Shown piece by piece: positions 41,517 through 50,612 of a DNA stretch of 64,000 nt (within the stretch, counting starts at the first letter, position 1; each line of letters opens with the position of its first letter). The stretch comes from Chloroflexota bacterium (lineage in GTDB: Bacteria; Chloroflexota; Anaerolineae; UBA4142), in assembly GCA_016215025.1 (NCBI GenBank), contig JACRMI010000151.1, positions 1 to 64,000 on the forward strand, read 5' to 3'. Position numbers and translations under genes: made by a program. The notes under the pieces were generated by a model. The model had not been told where the DNA came from and searched no databases. It saw only the letters and a list, made by a program, of their open reading frames with translations.

Positions 41517-42304
41517 TACGACCCTGTGCTCGAATAATGTTTTAATCCGAAAAGCCACACCCGAAATGCAATCGTCAGCAAAACGATTGCAACAACCGGT
41601 GAGAGAAATGCAAGCACGCCGACATCGCGACCGAGCAGAAAGCTTGCAGGGTAGAACGATGCAAAGCCGTACGGAATAATCCACGTCAGCAGAACTTGAA
41701 TGCCGCGATTGTAAATCGACAACGGATATTGCGCGAATTCGTGCAAGTTGAAAACCACTTGCGTCACGGGAATCGATTCGACCAGCCAGAATGCGCTCGA
41801 CGCGGTGATGAGATTTAGCGCGATAAAGATCGCGCCGCCGCTCAATACGGCGACGACGATGTATGCAAGATTTAACGGCGTCCACGCAATGCCCAACGCT
41901 ATGGTCGATTTTGCAACGAGTGCCGCGCCGATCAAAAAATTGCCGATGCCGTCGTGACAAAATCGGTCGGCGAGCAAATGAAAAAGCGGATCGATGGGGC
42001 GCACGAGGAATCGATCAAACTGTCCGCTGCGCACATAGTTCCAACCAATCGTCCACAGATTATCGGCGAACATGTGCATGATGGATTTCGACAGCGTGAC
42101 GAGTCCATAGATCAACAGCACTTGATCGAAGCTCCAACCGCTGAGACTGGGAATTTGCGCCATGACAACCCAAATCGTCAGCAGTCCCGCGATCTGCAAA
42201 ATGATCGTCGATGATGCGCCGATCAAAAAGTTGGCACGATACTCCATCAGAATTTTGAATCGCTGTTTGAGGAAATACCAATACAGTTCAGTGTATCGTC
42301 GCAT
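41516..42304 (-). CDS. ABC-2 type permease, second subunit
   Basis: 262 aa with six membrane helices (YRANFLIGASSTIILQIAGL at the start, LSPVVAIVLLTIAFRVWLFG at the end) and the SGQFDRFLVRPIDPLFHLL loop typical of the COG3694/COG4587 uncharacterised exporters. ATG 42304 is chosen, six bases after AAGGCGG; an ATG at 42310 overlaps the upstream stop. Last gene of the exporter operon. Confidence 0.83.
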   Translation of the reverse strand: MRRYTELYWYFLKQRFKILMEYRANFLIGASSTIILQIAGLLTIWVVMAQIPSLSGWSFDQVLLIYGLVTLSKSIMHMFADNLWTIGWNYVRSGQFDRFLVRPIDPLFHLLADRFCHDGIGNFLIGAALVAKSTIALGIAWTPLNLAYIVVAVLSGGAIFIALNLITASSAFWLVESIPVTQVVFNLHEFAQYPLSIYNRGIQVLLTWIIPYGFASFYPASFLLGRDVGVLAFLSPVVAIVLLTIAFRVWLFGLKHYSSTGS

Positions 42305-42306
42305 CG

Positions 42307-43119
42307 TCATCCGCCTTGCACGGTCACTTTGCGAATCGCAATGTTGAACACGATACGCGAGAGAATCATCATCCCGACCAGCCACGCGATTTGAGTCAGC
42401 AGAATTTGCGGCAAGTCGTCGACACTCACGATGCGGCTGAGGAGCGACACTGGCACGTAGACGCCTTGCGCGAAGGGCATTGCGCTGGCAAGTTGTTGGA
42501 GCCACGTCGGCATCATGGCAATCGGAATCAGATAACCGCTAAAAAATGTCGCGATACCATTGCGCACGACCGATAGTCCCCAGGTTTCGGTCGTGTAAAA
42601 CGCAAGGCAGCCGAACATCCAATCGAAATAAAAAGTCACAGTGCTGCCCAGAACAATCGTTAGCGTAAACGCGAGCCAGGTGATTGGATCGGTCGGCAAT
42701 TGCAAGCCGTAGAAAATTACGGCGATGGTGAACAGGGGAATTTTTTGGATCGCATAAACCACTAGTCCCGCAAGTGCCTCGACGAGATTGCGCAATTGGA
42801 AATCGACGGGGCGCGTAAGCTCGACTCCGATTTGTCCGTTCTGAATCAGGAATCCGAATTGAAACACGACGCGCGCTTGAATGAGCGGCGCAATGATTTG
42901 GGCGAGCAAAATGTAATTGAGGGTTTGTTGCAGGCTCAGACCGCTGAGTGAGTCGGTGTTGGCGTAGACTGCGCGCCAAAAGAAAACAAAGATCGTCATT
43001 GCGATAATTTGCGCGATGAATTCCGTCCACGCCCACGCGCTGTACGCGAGTTGCAATTTGGGCTGCATGGCGGCAAACGCGGCGTAGATATTCAGTTGGC
43101 GACGAAGTGAATAGAGCAT
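42307..43119 (-). CDS. ABC-2 type permease, first subunit
   Basis: 270 aa, six helices. Motifs TLNYILLAQIIAPLIQARV and NGQIGVELTRPVDFQLRNL are typical of this two-permease exporter family; it pairs with the following permease and the ATPase at 43241. The exported substrate is unknown. Translation of the next gene is probably coupled. Confidence 0.83.
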   Translation of the reverse strand: MLYSLRRQLNIYAAFAAMQPKLQLAYSAWAWTEFIAQIIAMTIFVFFWRAVYANTDSLSGLSLQQTLNYILLAQIIAPLIQARVVFQFGFLIQNGQIGVELTRPVDFQLRNLVEALAGLVVYAIQKIPLFTIAVIFYGLQLPTDPITWLAFTLTIVLGSTVTFYFDWMFGCLAFYTTETWGLSVVRNGIATFFSGYLIPIAMMPTWLQQLASAMPFAQGVYVPVSLLSRIVSVDDLPQILLTQIAWLVGMMILSRIVFNIAIRKVTVQGG

Positions 43120-43139
43120 GGTTGGATCACATTACGCAC

Positions 43140-43226
43140 ATTGTCATTTCGACGAGCTGCGAAGCGTTTGCGAGGAGAAATCCCGCGTTCTGGGAGAGAG
43201 ATTTCTCGCTCCGCTCGAAATGACAA
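43140..43226. repeat. TGTCATTTCGA dispersed repeat inside the ABC operon
   Basis: Ends TGTCATTTCGACGAG and CTCGAAATGACA are inverted. It separates the ATPase gene from its permeases and could set their relative expression. Confidence 0.7.
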
Positions 43227-43240
43227 CGCAGCATTTGCGG

Positions 43241-44233
43241 TCAATTGGTTTGTAACGCGCCGTTGTAAATCTGTTTGATGATCGATGCGAGGTCGGGTTC
43301 GGCGAGCGAAAAATCTTGCACCTCGATCTGGCTCATCACCGACGCGGCAACCTGGCTCGCGGTCGTCACCGTGCGATCAAATCGCAACGTGAGCTTGCGC
43401 GGTTCAGCGCAAATGATTTCTGCGCCATGCGGCACATCGATGTGATTCACGCTGGCGCGCGTCTCGAACGAGATCTCGCGATACTTGCCAAAGCGTTCCT
43501 TGATCGTGCTGATCGGACCATCGTAAATCAATTTGCCCGCGTCGATGATGATGACGCGCTGGCACAATTCTTCAATGTCGCCGAGGTCGTGCGTCGTCAG
43601 AATCACCGTCGTGCCTTTGTCGCGATTCTGCTGTTTGATGAATTCGCGAATGCGTTCTTTCACGATGAGGTCTAGCCCAATCGTCGGCTCGTCGAGGTAA
43701 ACGATTTGCGGTTCGTGAATCAACGTCGCCGCGAGTTCGGCGCGCATCTTTTGTCCCAGCGACATGTTCCGAATCGGCACATGCAACAGGTCTTTCAGTT
43801 CGAGCGTTTCGCTGAATTGATCGAGGAGTTGTTTGTAGCGGACTGGATCGACTTGGTAAATCTTGCCGATGAGGTTGAGCGATTCGATGAAAGCCAAGTC
43901 CCACCACAACTGCGTGCGCTGACCAAACACCACGCCGATTTCGGCGGCGTTAGCGACACGTTGGCGATGTGGATCGCGACCTAGCACGCGCACATGACCA
44001 CCTGTTGGCACGAGAATGCCTGTGAGCATTTTGATCGTCGTGGATTTGCCCGCGCCGTTGACGCCGATGTAGCCGACGACTTCACCCCTATCGATGGAAA
44101 AATTGATGCTATCGACCGCAACTTTGTTTTCGAATTGGGGATGAAACAGCGCTTTGATCGAACCGGCAACACCGGGCTCTTTGCGCGTGATGCGGAATAC
44201 TTTGGAGAGGTTCTCGACTTGAATGGTGGACAT
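43241..44233 (-). CDS. ABC-2 exporter ATPase
   Basis: 330 aa, COG4586 type. Walker A GVNGAGKST near residue 59, Q-loop FGQRTQLWWDLAF, signature MSLGQKMRAELAA, Walker B IVYLDEPTIGLD and TTHDLGDIEELC are present. The C-terminal 90 residues are an extra domain typical of this exporter class. Its start is two bases after the stop of the unknown gene 44236-44973. Confidence 0.9.
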   Translation of the reverse strand: MSTIQVENLSKVFRITRKEPGVAGSIKALFHPQFENKVAVDSINFSIDRGEVVGYIGVNGAGKSTTIKMLTGILVPTGGHVRVLGRDPHRQRVANAAEIGVVFGQRTQLWWDLAFIESLNLIGKIYQVDPVRYKQLLDQFSETLELKDLLHVPIRNMSLGQKMRAELAATLIHEPQIVYLDEPTIGLDLIVKERIREFIKQQNRDKGTTVILTTHDLGDIEELCQRVIIIDAGKLIYDGPISTIKERFGKYREISFETRASVNHIDVPHGAEIICAEPRKLTLRFDRTVTTASQVAASVMSQIEVQDFSLAEPDLASIIKQIYNGALQTN

Positions 44234-44235
44234 GG

Positions 44236-44973
44236 TTATAGTGGTAGAAAATCTTTGGTGAGAAAAGCAATCAAATCATCGGGGCGTTCGCCATCGGGCA
44301 GGCGCTCAAAGCCGGGAAAGCCACCGAAACGAAAAGTGCTGCGAAGGTAATTGACGAACGTCGTGTTGTGCCATTCGTCGAGCAAGCGCGCGTCAGCCGA
44401 TGCATTTGGCAGCGCGATGCTGTACGGCGCTTCTCCGGTGATCTTTGCCTTGTGGTATTCATCGGGCGCGATTTCGAGTCGATATGATTCGTCTTCGCCA
44501 ACTTCGTCGCGGTCGGCTTCCCAATCGGCGAGCAAGTCCAAATGATAATCGCTGATTGGATCGACGACAAGTGGATCGGCAAGCGGCTCGTCTTCGAAAA
44601 ATCGAATGCCGGGGTGCTTGCCCATCAAATTGACCGAACCGACGACATCGTACCAGGCGCGCAGCGAAATGGGGAACACGCCCGCGCTTTTTTCGATCTG
44701 CTCGATGAACGCGCGTCCGCTGTCGCTGGGCGGCATAAAGACCGCGTCGGGATAAATTGGCTTGTCGGGATTTTCGGCTTCGAACAGATAGCCGATTTCG
44801 CGCAGGCGTGGAATCAGCAGATCAATGTTGGCGCGCGCACGGCGCATTGTTTCGCGCGCAACGGCGAGCGCGTCGGGATAGACAGCATCCTGCCGCACGC
44901 GCGCGCCCAGCGCAAGCAATTCTTTCCACACGCGTTCGTATTCACCTTTTTGATAGCGGGAGAGGTAGGTCAT
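44236..44973 (-). CDS. Unknown protein co-transcribed with an ABC-2 exporter
   Basis: 245 aa, no family recognised. It is soluble, acidic and mostly helical at the N-terminus (YLSRYQKGEYERVWKELLAL), with a conserved-looking centre (WYDVVGSVNLMG) and a Trp-rich middle. It overlaps the upstream gene by four bases and sits two bases before the exporter ATPase, so a joint function with them is suggested by position only. Confidence 0.6.
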   Translation of the reverse strand: MTYLSRYQKGEYERVWKELLALGARVRQDAVYPDALAVARETMRRARANIDLLIPRLREIGYLFEAENPDKPIYPDAVFMPPSDSGRAFIEQIEKSAGVFPISLRAWYDVVGSVNLMGKHPGIRFFEDEPLADPLVVDPISDYHLDLLADWEADRDEVGEDESYRLEIAPDEYHKAKITGEAPYSIALPNASADARLLDEWHNTTFVNYLRSTFRFGGFPGFERLPDGERPDDLIAFLTKDFLPL

Positions 44974-45827
44974 TCTTTCCGAAGTTTCCCGGTGATTCGT
45001 GCGACCTCGTTAGTAATGCGTTTGGTCTTTTTTTCTCTTTCTGCTTTTTCGATCATTTCATCCAGTATTAGCTCAATACCTTCTTTAATGATCTCAAAGT
45101 GCTTTCCACATTCATTTTCGGAAAGTTCATGAATGCCTTTGCTTAATATCAAGTACATATTTGCGTTTTCAACTAATGTCTTGGGCAAGAATGCACTGAG
45201 TTGCTTTATTTTTTCGCTCATAGGCTTTTGCGCGAAGTCCAGTTCATCCCACTTTGCATCTTGACATGCTTCTCTATGTGCTTGCTCAATTAATCTTTCA
45301 AAAATTCTACGCAAATACACAAAAGACCCGATTCCAATGCCATGAGCATTGAGACCAACTGCTCGTGCCAATTCGGTGTAGTGTTCATCTCCAAGTGTTT
45401 TTCTGTATTTCTCAATAGAATGTCTCGTCAAATCAGCGAGAGATGGAAACTGACCAATCTTGGAAATTTTGGAATTCCGAACCATGAAGCAAAACCACAT
45501 TTTATGGTTTTCATTTCTTGTGCATACGAGTTCTATGATGAAATGACTATCGGTTTTGGGTGCGTGTTCTCTTGTCGCAGTTCTTGCATTTATATTTGGG
45601 GGGCGCGGTGTTCCTACTCCAGATGGAAAGTGCCTTTTGAAGACACTCCTGTCTTCGCATCCGGGACAAAAAGCATCTACTGTTCCACGGAAGTTTTTCA
45701 AGCCTTCAAGAGTTGAATCGTCGTCGGGAAGAATAAATTCTCGGTAAAGATTCGTATTAAGGAAGAATTCTTCGGGAGCAGGAATAATTGAGTCTGTTTT
45801 CTGACCTTGGGAAGAAATCATGGACAA
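44970..45827 (-). CDS. Unknown protein, possibly HEPN/DUF4145-like
   Basis: 285 aa. Residues 50-110 hold Cys pairs (CPGCEDRSVF and later CTRNENH) that could bind zinc. The C-terminal helical half contains SFVYLRRIFERLIEQAH and LSKGIHELSENECGKHFE. The spacing RLIEQAH fits an Rx5H HEPN-type motif, and the pattern recalls DUF4145, but this is tentative. The gene is clearly more AT-rich than its neighbours, suggesting transfer. GGAG precedes the ATG. It overlaps the next gene (ATGA). Confidence 0.55.
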   Translation of the reverse strand: MSMISSQGQKTDSIIPAPEEFFLNTNLYREFILPDDDSTLEGLKNFRGTVDAFCPGCEDRSVFKRHFPSGVGTPRPPNINARTATREHAPKTDSHFIIELVCTRNENHKMWFCFMVRNSKISKIGQFPSLADLTRHSIEKYRKTLGDEHYTELARAVGLNAHGIGIGSFVYLRRIFERLIEQAHREACQDAKWDELDFAQKPMSEKIKQLSAFLPKTLVENANMYLILSKGIHELSENECGKHFEIIKEGIELILDEMIEKAEREKKTKRITNEVARITGKLRKE

Positions 45828-45881
45828 GTCTCCAATATCATTCTCATTGTTGTTTCAAGTGCCATTCGTTGAAACGAACGG

Positions 45882-45924
45882 CTGTTAATCACGAAACCCG
45901 CTTCGCGGGTTTCGTGATTAACAG
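45882..45924 (-). terminator. 20-bp perfect palindrome after smc
   Basis: Arms 45882-45901 and 45905-45924 are perfectly complementary around a TTC loop (core ACGAAACCCGC). It should end smc transcription on the minus strand and may act on both strands. Confidence 0.8.
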
Positions 45925-45981
45925 GTGTCGATTTTCAATCGATGCCCTTCATGCAACCTGCAACCTGTGACCTGCAACTTG

Positions 45982-48633
45982 CTACCTGACCCCAGCGACC
46001 GGCGCTTTCTCCTGATCCAGCCGCAACGAAATCGCTTGCGATACGCCGTCGTCGCTCATCGTGATGCCGTAGACCGCATCGGCGCTTTCCATCGTCGTGC
46101 GATTGTGCGTGATGACGATGAACTGCGTGCCAGCGGTCAGCGTCCGCAGCGCATCGCGGAATCGCCCGACGTTCGCTTCATCCAGCGCAGCATCCACTTC
46201 ATCGAGCACGCAGAACGGCGTGGGCGAAACCTTAAGGATGGCGAACAACAATGCCGTTGCGGTCAACGCGCGCTCGCCGCCTGATAACATTGCGAGATGC
46301 GACGCGCGTTTGCCCGGTGGTCGCGCGACCACGTCGATACCGGTCTGCGTAATGTCTTCGGGATTCGTGAGTTCGAGACGTGCGGTTCCGCCGTTAAAAA
46401 GAATTTTGAAAAATTCTTGAAACTGGATATTGACCGCTTTGAAGGTCTCTTGAAATTTCTGCCGCATGATCTCGTCAAGCTCGGCAATCGCGACGTTCAA
46501 TTTTTCGATGGCATGCTGCGCATCGGTTGCTTGCTCGGTGAGAAACAGATGCCGCGCTTTCAACTCATCGTATTCTTGTGGCGCATTCGGATTCACCGAC
46601 CCCATATACTTTATCTGATTGCGCAATTTCCGAATTTCTTTTTCCAGCCCTTCGGGTACAGCGGTGACAACGGGCAACTCGATTGTTTCATCGCCCAGTT
46701 GCAATCGAAGCTGGGTCGGTAGATCGGTGTTCATCACGATAGATGTCTCGCGCGTACTCCCATTGGTCTCGTCACCGATTTTAATTTCTGATACGATGCG
46801 ACCCGACGCGAGATCATCTTCGATTTCGGTTTGCAGTCGCGCCACTTCGGCTCGACTGCGTTCCGTGTCAAGCACTGCGCGATTATGCGCTTCTTCAAAT
46901 TCGACGAGCCGCGCGCGTTCGAGCGATTCCTGCTCCTCCAATTCGCTCTGCGATTTTTCCAACTCGGCGAGTTGTGTTTCCGTCGGCGCAACCGTCTCAT
47001 CGTTTTCAGTCAATGCGCGGGTCGACTCGTTCACGCGGGCTTGCAATTGCTCGTGTTGATTATTCAGCGTTTGCACTTCGCGTGTCACCGATTCAACCCG
47101 ACGCGTGCGCGATGCGATTTGCGCATCCCACTGTGCAAGTGATGCACGTGCCGATTGTTCCTCCGCGCGCGCGCTGGCGACATCGCGTTCGGCAATCGTG
47201 AGCGAGGCGCGCAGTTCTGTGATTTGTGTGCGCGCATTTTCGACGGCATGTTCGGCTTCAGCACGCCTGAATTCGAGCGAGGTCAGCGCATCAGCTTGAA
47301 CGCTGAGCGCGGAGGCGGCTCGCAAGCCATCTTCGTAAATATCGAGGTGCGATTTGAGCGCGGCGAGTTTCTTTGCCAATTTTCTAATTTCTGGCTGAGA
47401 TTCTTCCAACAACGTTTCCGCACGCGACGCGCGATGTTCTAGCTCGCGCAATTCCTTTTCCGCATTCGCCAGCTGCTCCGCGATTGAATATCGCTCGCGT
47501 TCTTTGTCTTGCCTTTCGTTCGTTATTTTCTCAATTCGTTGTTCTTGTTGCCGTTTCGATTCTTGCAGCGATTCGATTTCGGCGGCGGCTTCGTCGCGCT
47601 GTTGCGTTGTGAAGCGGAGTCGCTCTTCCAACACGGCGAGCTCGCGCGTGTGTGTCGCGTGGCGTTGTTCGAGCTGCATTCGTGCGCGGCGCGCATCGGC
47701 GAGTTGCGCGCGCAGTTCCTGTCCTTGTCGGCGAAATTGTGCGAGTTTGACCGCAAGTTCTTGGACACTGGATCGACGCGAGGTCAACGTTGCCTGCGCG
47801 TTCTTTTCACGCAGAGCGTTTTCTTGCGCGGCTTGTTGAGCATTTGCCCATTTAAACGCGTACCACAAGCGCAGTTTTTCGTCGAGTGATCCAACAATGC
47901 CATCGTAATTGCGCGCGCGTTCGGCTTGGCGGGCGAGCGAGGGCAGGCGCGGCGAAATTTCGTTGATGATGTCGTTCACGCGCAAGAGATTCTGCTTCGT
48001 CTCTTCGAGTTTGTCGATAGCGTTCTGGCGTTTCGATTGGTATAGTCCGATGCCTGCGGCTTCTTCAAACAGCGCGCGACGTTCTTCTGGTCGAAGCGAG
48101 AGGGCTTGATCGACGAGACCTTGACCGATGACGGCGTACGTATTCTTCGCGAGACCCCAACGCGCGAGCAGTTCAAAAACATCGCGGAGGCGGACGCGCG
48201 AACCGTTGAGGAAATATTCGTTGCCGCCATCGCGGAACGCGCGGCGACCGATGGTCACTTCGGATGGATTCGAGCGCAAGAGTTCGGTGATGATGTCGGC
48301 TTTGGTTTTTTCTTTTTCAGCGGTTTCTGCTTCCTCATTTCCGGTCGGCGATGATTCTGCGGTCCAAGGATTGGGATTTTCGAGCGTCAGCGTCACTTCT
48401 GCCATGCCCATGCGTGGACGCGATGCGCTGCCCGTGAAGATCACGTCTTCCGTTTTCTTGACACGCAATTCGGAATACGATTGCTCGCCAAGCACCCAGC
48501 GCACTGCATCAGCTACATTCGATTTGCCGCTGCCGTTCGGACCGACAATCGCCGTGACGCCGAGATCGAAAATGAATTCGGTGCGATTGGCAAACGTTTT
48601 AAAACCGTGAAGATCGAGATGTTTAAGATACAT
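45982..48633 (-). CDS. smc: SMC chromosome-segregation ATPase lacking a recognisable hinge
   Basis: 883 aa, against about 1170-1200 for bacterial SMC. The N-terminal head ([20 protein letters not shown]) with Walker [10 protein letters not shown] and the C-terminal head with signature [17 protein letters not shown], Walker [18 protein letters not shown] and [12 protein letters not shown] are intact and well conserved. Between them is only coiled coil (about 175-440 and 445-660). The globular hinge, expected near residue 500, is absent: coil runs through [19 protein letters not shown] straight into [17 protein letters not shown]. There is no CxxC zinc hook either. The start is ATG 48633, the canonical SMC N-terminus; the longer frame adds 35 unrelated residues. 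The gene may be a natural shortened form or an assembly deletion. Confidence 0.88.
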   Translation of the reverse strand: MYLKHLDLHGFKTFANRTEFIFDLGVTAIVGPNGSGKSNVADAVRWVLGEQSYSELRVKKTEDVIFTGSASRPRMGMAEVTLTLENPNPWTAESSPTGNEEAETAEKEKTKADIITELLRSNPSEVTIGRRAFRDGGNEYFLNGSRVRLRDVFELLARWGLAKNTYAVIGQGLVDQALSLRPEERRALFEEAAGIGLYQSKRQNAIDKLEETKQNLLRVNDIINEISPRLPSLARQAERARNYDGIVGSLDEKLRLWYAFKWANAQQAAQENALREKNAQATLTSRRSSVQELAVKLAQFRRQGQELRAQLADARRARMQLEQRHATHTRELAVLEERLRFTTQQRDEAAAEIESLQESKRQQEQRIEKITNERQDKERERYSIAEQLANAEKELRELEHRASRAETLLEESQPEIRKLAKKLAALKSHLDIYEDGLRAASALSVQADALTSLEFRRAEAEHAVENARTQITELRASLTIAERDVASARAEEQSARASLAQWDAQIASRTRRVESVTREVQTLNNQHEQLQARVNESTRALTENDETVAPTETQLAELEKSQSELEEQESLERARLVEFEEAHNRAVLDTERSRAEVARLQTEIEDDLASGRIVSEIKIGDETNGSTRETSIVMNTDLPTQLRLQLGDETIELPVVTAVPEGLEKEIRKLRNQIKYMGSVNPNAPQEYDELKARHLFLTEQATDAQHAIEKLNVAIAELDEIMRQKFQETFKAVNIQFQEFFKILFNGGTARLELTNPEDITQTGIDVVARPPGKRASHLAMLSGGERALTATALLFAILKVSPTPFCVLDEVDAALDEANVGRFRDALRTLTAGTQFIVITHNRTTMESADAVYGITMSDDGVSQAISLRLDQEKAPVAGVR

Positions 48634-48678
48634 TTTTGAGATTATGAATTGGAGAATGGAGATTAGACGTTGGAGGCA

Positions 48679-48707
48679 AGTATACAACAAGAGGGGCGGA
48701 TAAACAA
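48679..48707 (-). promoter_or_regulatory. Promoter of smc
   Basis: Minus strand: -35 TTGTTT (48707-48702), 17-nt spacer, -10 TATACT (48684-48679). Leader about 40 nt, no Shine-Dalgarno site before ATG 48633. Confidence 0.6.
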
Positions 48708-48761
48708 ACGAGTGCAGAAATAAGAATCCGCTCTGCATTTTTGCATGAGCGCATCACAGGG

Positions 48762-49052
48762 TTAAATTTGGGAAGGGAATCTGGAGACCATTTTCGATTT
48801 TTTCAATTTACCGGTAGTATCTGCGAAGGACACGTTGCCTTTTTCGTCGCAGAGCCAAACCTCACGCGCGCCTTTGACGAGATACAAAATTATTTTCTCC
48901 TCCATCTTATCGGAGCGATTAGACGGCGAAATGATTTCAAAGCAAATTTCGGTCGCATTGGTGAGTTGATACATTCCATGACGATTTGATGTGGGTGTCA
49001 TCCCTATCCTGCCTCGCATGTCGAGTTCGATTTTGTACGGCAGGTTTTGCAT
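48762..49052 (-). pseudogene. Uma2-family (DUF820) gene with internal deletion
   Basis: 96 aa against about 185 for Uma2. The N-terminus (YKIELDMRGRIGMTPTSNRHG) is joined directly to the C-terminal half (ATEICFEIISPSNRSDKMEE, GAREVWLCDEKG). The 60-odd residues between, including the catalytic Asp region (usually PDVAW), are missing without loss of frame. It is therefore probably inactive. ATG 49052 follows AAAGG. The family is restriction-endonuclease-fold and common in Chloroflexota and cyanobacteria. Confidence 0.7.
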
Positions 49053-49087
49053 AGACTTGCCTTTCAGAACATGGTGCCAAGTGGTGT

Positions 49088-49666
49088 CTACTTGATGACC
49101 GCTATCGCCAAGAACAAAAGAGTTGTGATGAGCCACAAGACACTCGACCAACGAAAGAGCATGATGCTCCGATTGACGTGTTTCTGTTTCGCTTGATAGA
49201 TGTTGGCGATTTCCATGATCTGATTGGCGTAATCGTGCAAGATTCCGCCAGGTGTTATCTCGCACAGAGTTCGAAGATACATTTCTTCATGTGACTTGTA
49301 CTTGTTTAGTAGGATCAATGGAAACAACAAACCCGGGGCAGTGGTGTCGGGGCGCAATCGATTGGGAATCGCGAGAAAAACGCTCGTAGCGACCAAGACA
49401 ACGGCAAAGCCAACGAACAGGTACGCCAGAAAAAATGCAATCCCAGCGTACCGCAGCGAGATTTGCAGCGAGGTGGTTGGATTCCCAGCAAAAACATTGG
49501 TGACCAAGGTGCCGAGTGCGGCAGACAGAATGCCGACGGCAGCAAGCACAAAGCCTGCTTTCTGATCCATGAACCGAATCAGTTCTTGTGTGTTGGTGAA
49601 ACAGCGATGAGCGTACTCAACGCGCAGATTGGCTAACTCTTCATTGAGCGTCACAATGGGTTCCAT
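49088..49666 (-). CDS. Pycsar-effector-like (PycTM) membrane protein
   Basis: 192 aa. Arrangement: an N-terminal helix ending in FMDQKAGFVLAAVGILSAA, two membrane segments, a soluble part (LRTLCEITPGGILHDYANQI, MEIANIYQAKQKHVNRSIML) and a final membrane helix. D-K-A at the first helix and the YANQI..IA.IY..K pattern agree with the PycTM/DUF5706 effector domain, which disrupts membranes when bound by cCMP or cUMP. No nucleotide cyclase is adjacent. ATG 49666 after GGGGAG is chosen over a start 60 nt earlier. Confidence 0.6.
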   Translation of the reverse strand: MEPIVTLNEELANLRVEYAHRCFTNTQELIRFMDQKAGFVLAAVGILSAALGTLVTNVFAGNPTTSLQISLRYAGIAFFLAYLFVGFAVVLVATSVFLAIPNRLRPDTTAPGLLFPLILLNKYKSHEEMYLRTLCEITPGGILHDYANQIMEIANIYQAKQKHVNRSIMLFRWSSVLWLITTLLFLAIAVIK

Positions 49667-49694
49667 GAGTTTCTCCCCAGCATAAGTGATGAAT

Positions 49695-50534
49695 TCAAAC
49701 AAGTCGAATGTCGGACAGAACGTCATCCACGCTACGTAATTGTGTCTTTAGAACGCTCTGTGCGAGCGAAATGTCGAGTCTGCAATCGCGCGGGCGAGGT
49801 GTGGCAAACGATGCGCTGACCGCTGGCTGAAATTTTGGTTCGACGTGAAATGCGTTCGCGAGCTTGACGCCGAATTCGTATCGACTCAGGCGTTGCGGAC
49901 CAGCGATGTTGATGACTGAGATTTCTCGCTCCGCTCGCAATAACTGGGCAAGCTCAATTAATGCATCGGCGAGATCATCGACGAATATCGGGCAGCGATA
50001 TTCGTCGGTGAAGAGGCGCGGAAAATTGCCATCGAGCGTTTGACGCGTGCGCGGGTCCATCGGGTTGAAGCCGTAGACGAGCGAGGTGCGAACGATAATG
50101 GGATTTGAGTATTCGGCGCAAACCAACTCTTCCGCGCGCGCTTTCGACTCGGCGTATGGCGTGATGGGCGCAGCCGATGCGGTCTCGTCATACGGCGCAT
50201 GTTCTCCATCGAAAATGACATCGCTCGACATGTGGATTAAGCGCGCGTTGAACTTGGTCGCCATGCGTGCGACGATGCGTGAGCCATCGGCGTTGACCGA
50301 CATCATCTGATCGCCCGTCATCAACGCTGCCGTGTGAATCACCACATGGGGGCGAAATTGGTCGAAGAGTTGATAGACGGCGTCAACATCGCGCACATCC
50401 ACGCAAAAAGCGGCAACGCTGGTTTGCTCAATCGGATGAGCGAAATACGTTGCCGCAATTTCCCAATCCTGAGGTGCGCGTCTCAAAACGCCTGCGCCGA
50501 CATAGCCGCTTGCACCGGTAACCAAGAGTCTCAT
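49695..50534 (-). CDS. RmlD-like NAD(P)-dependent sugar reductase/epimerase
   Basis: 279-aa extended short-chain dehydrogenase. The Rossmann motif is VTGASGYVGAGVL, the active-site pair YAESK is in ITPYAESKARAEELV, and IHMSSDVIFDG and RTSLVYGF are typical of dTDP-4-dehydrorhamnose reductase. No rhamnose pathway partners are adjacent, so the substrate may differ. Confidence 0.85.
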   Translation of the reverse strand: MRLLVTGASGYVGAGVLRRAPQDWEIAATYFAHPIEQTSVAAFCVDVRDVDAVYQLFDQFRPHVVIHTAALMTGDQMMSVNADGSRIVARMATKFNARLIHMSSDVIFDGEHAPYDETASAAPITPYAESKARAEELVCAEYSNPIIVRTSLVYGFNPMDPRTRQTLDGNFPRLFTDEYRCPIFVDDLADALIELAQLLRAEREISVINIAGPQRLSRYEFGVKLANAFHVEPKFQPAVSASFATPRPRDCRLDISLAQSVLKTQLRSVDDVLSDIRLV

Positions 50535-50612
50535 AGTCTCGCAGTCCTATAGTCTCGTAGTTGACTAGTCGGTGTTGAGTATCCGACTATTTGACTGCGA
50601 GACTATTCGACT
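50531..50612. repeat. GACTA-rich repeat, copy 2
   Basis: CATAGTCTCGCAGTCCTATA and GACTGCGAGACTATTCGACT recall the pnp-leader repeat at 9555-9640. It overlaps the end of rnc. Confidence 0.6.

Noticed and set aside
42310-42505. N-terminal extension of the second ABC-2 permease
   Set aside because: It overlaps the upstream permease gene and encodes an Arg-rich shadow sequence unlike the family.
49088-50534. Complete Pycsar defence operon
   Set aside because: The neighbour of the PycTM-like gene is an RmlD-like reductase, not a nucleotide cyclase.
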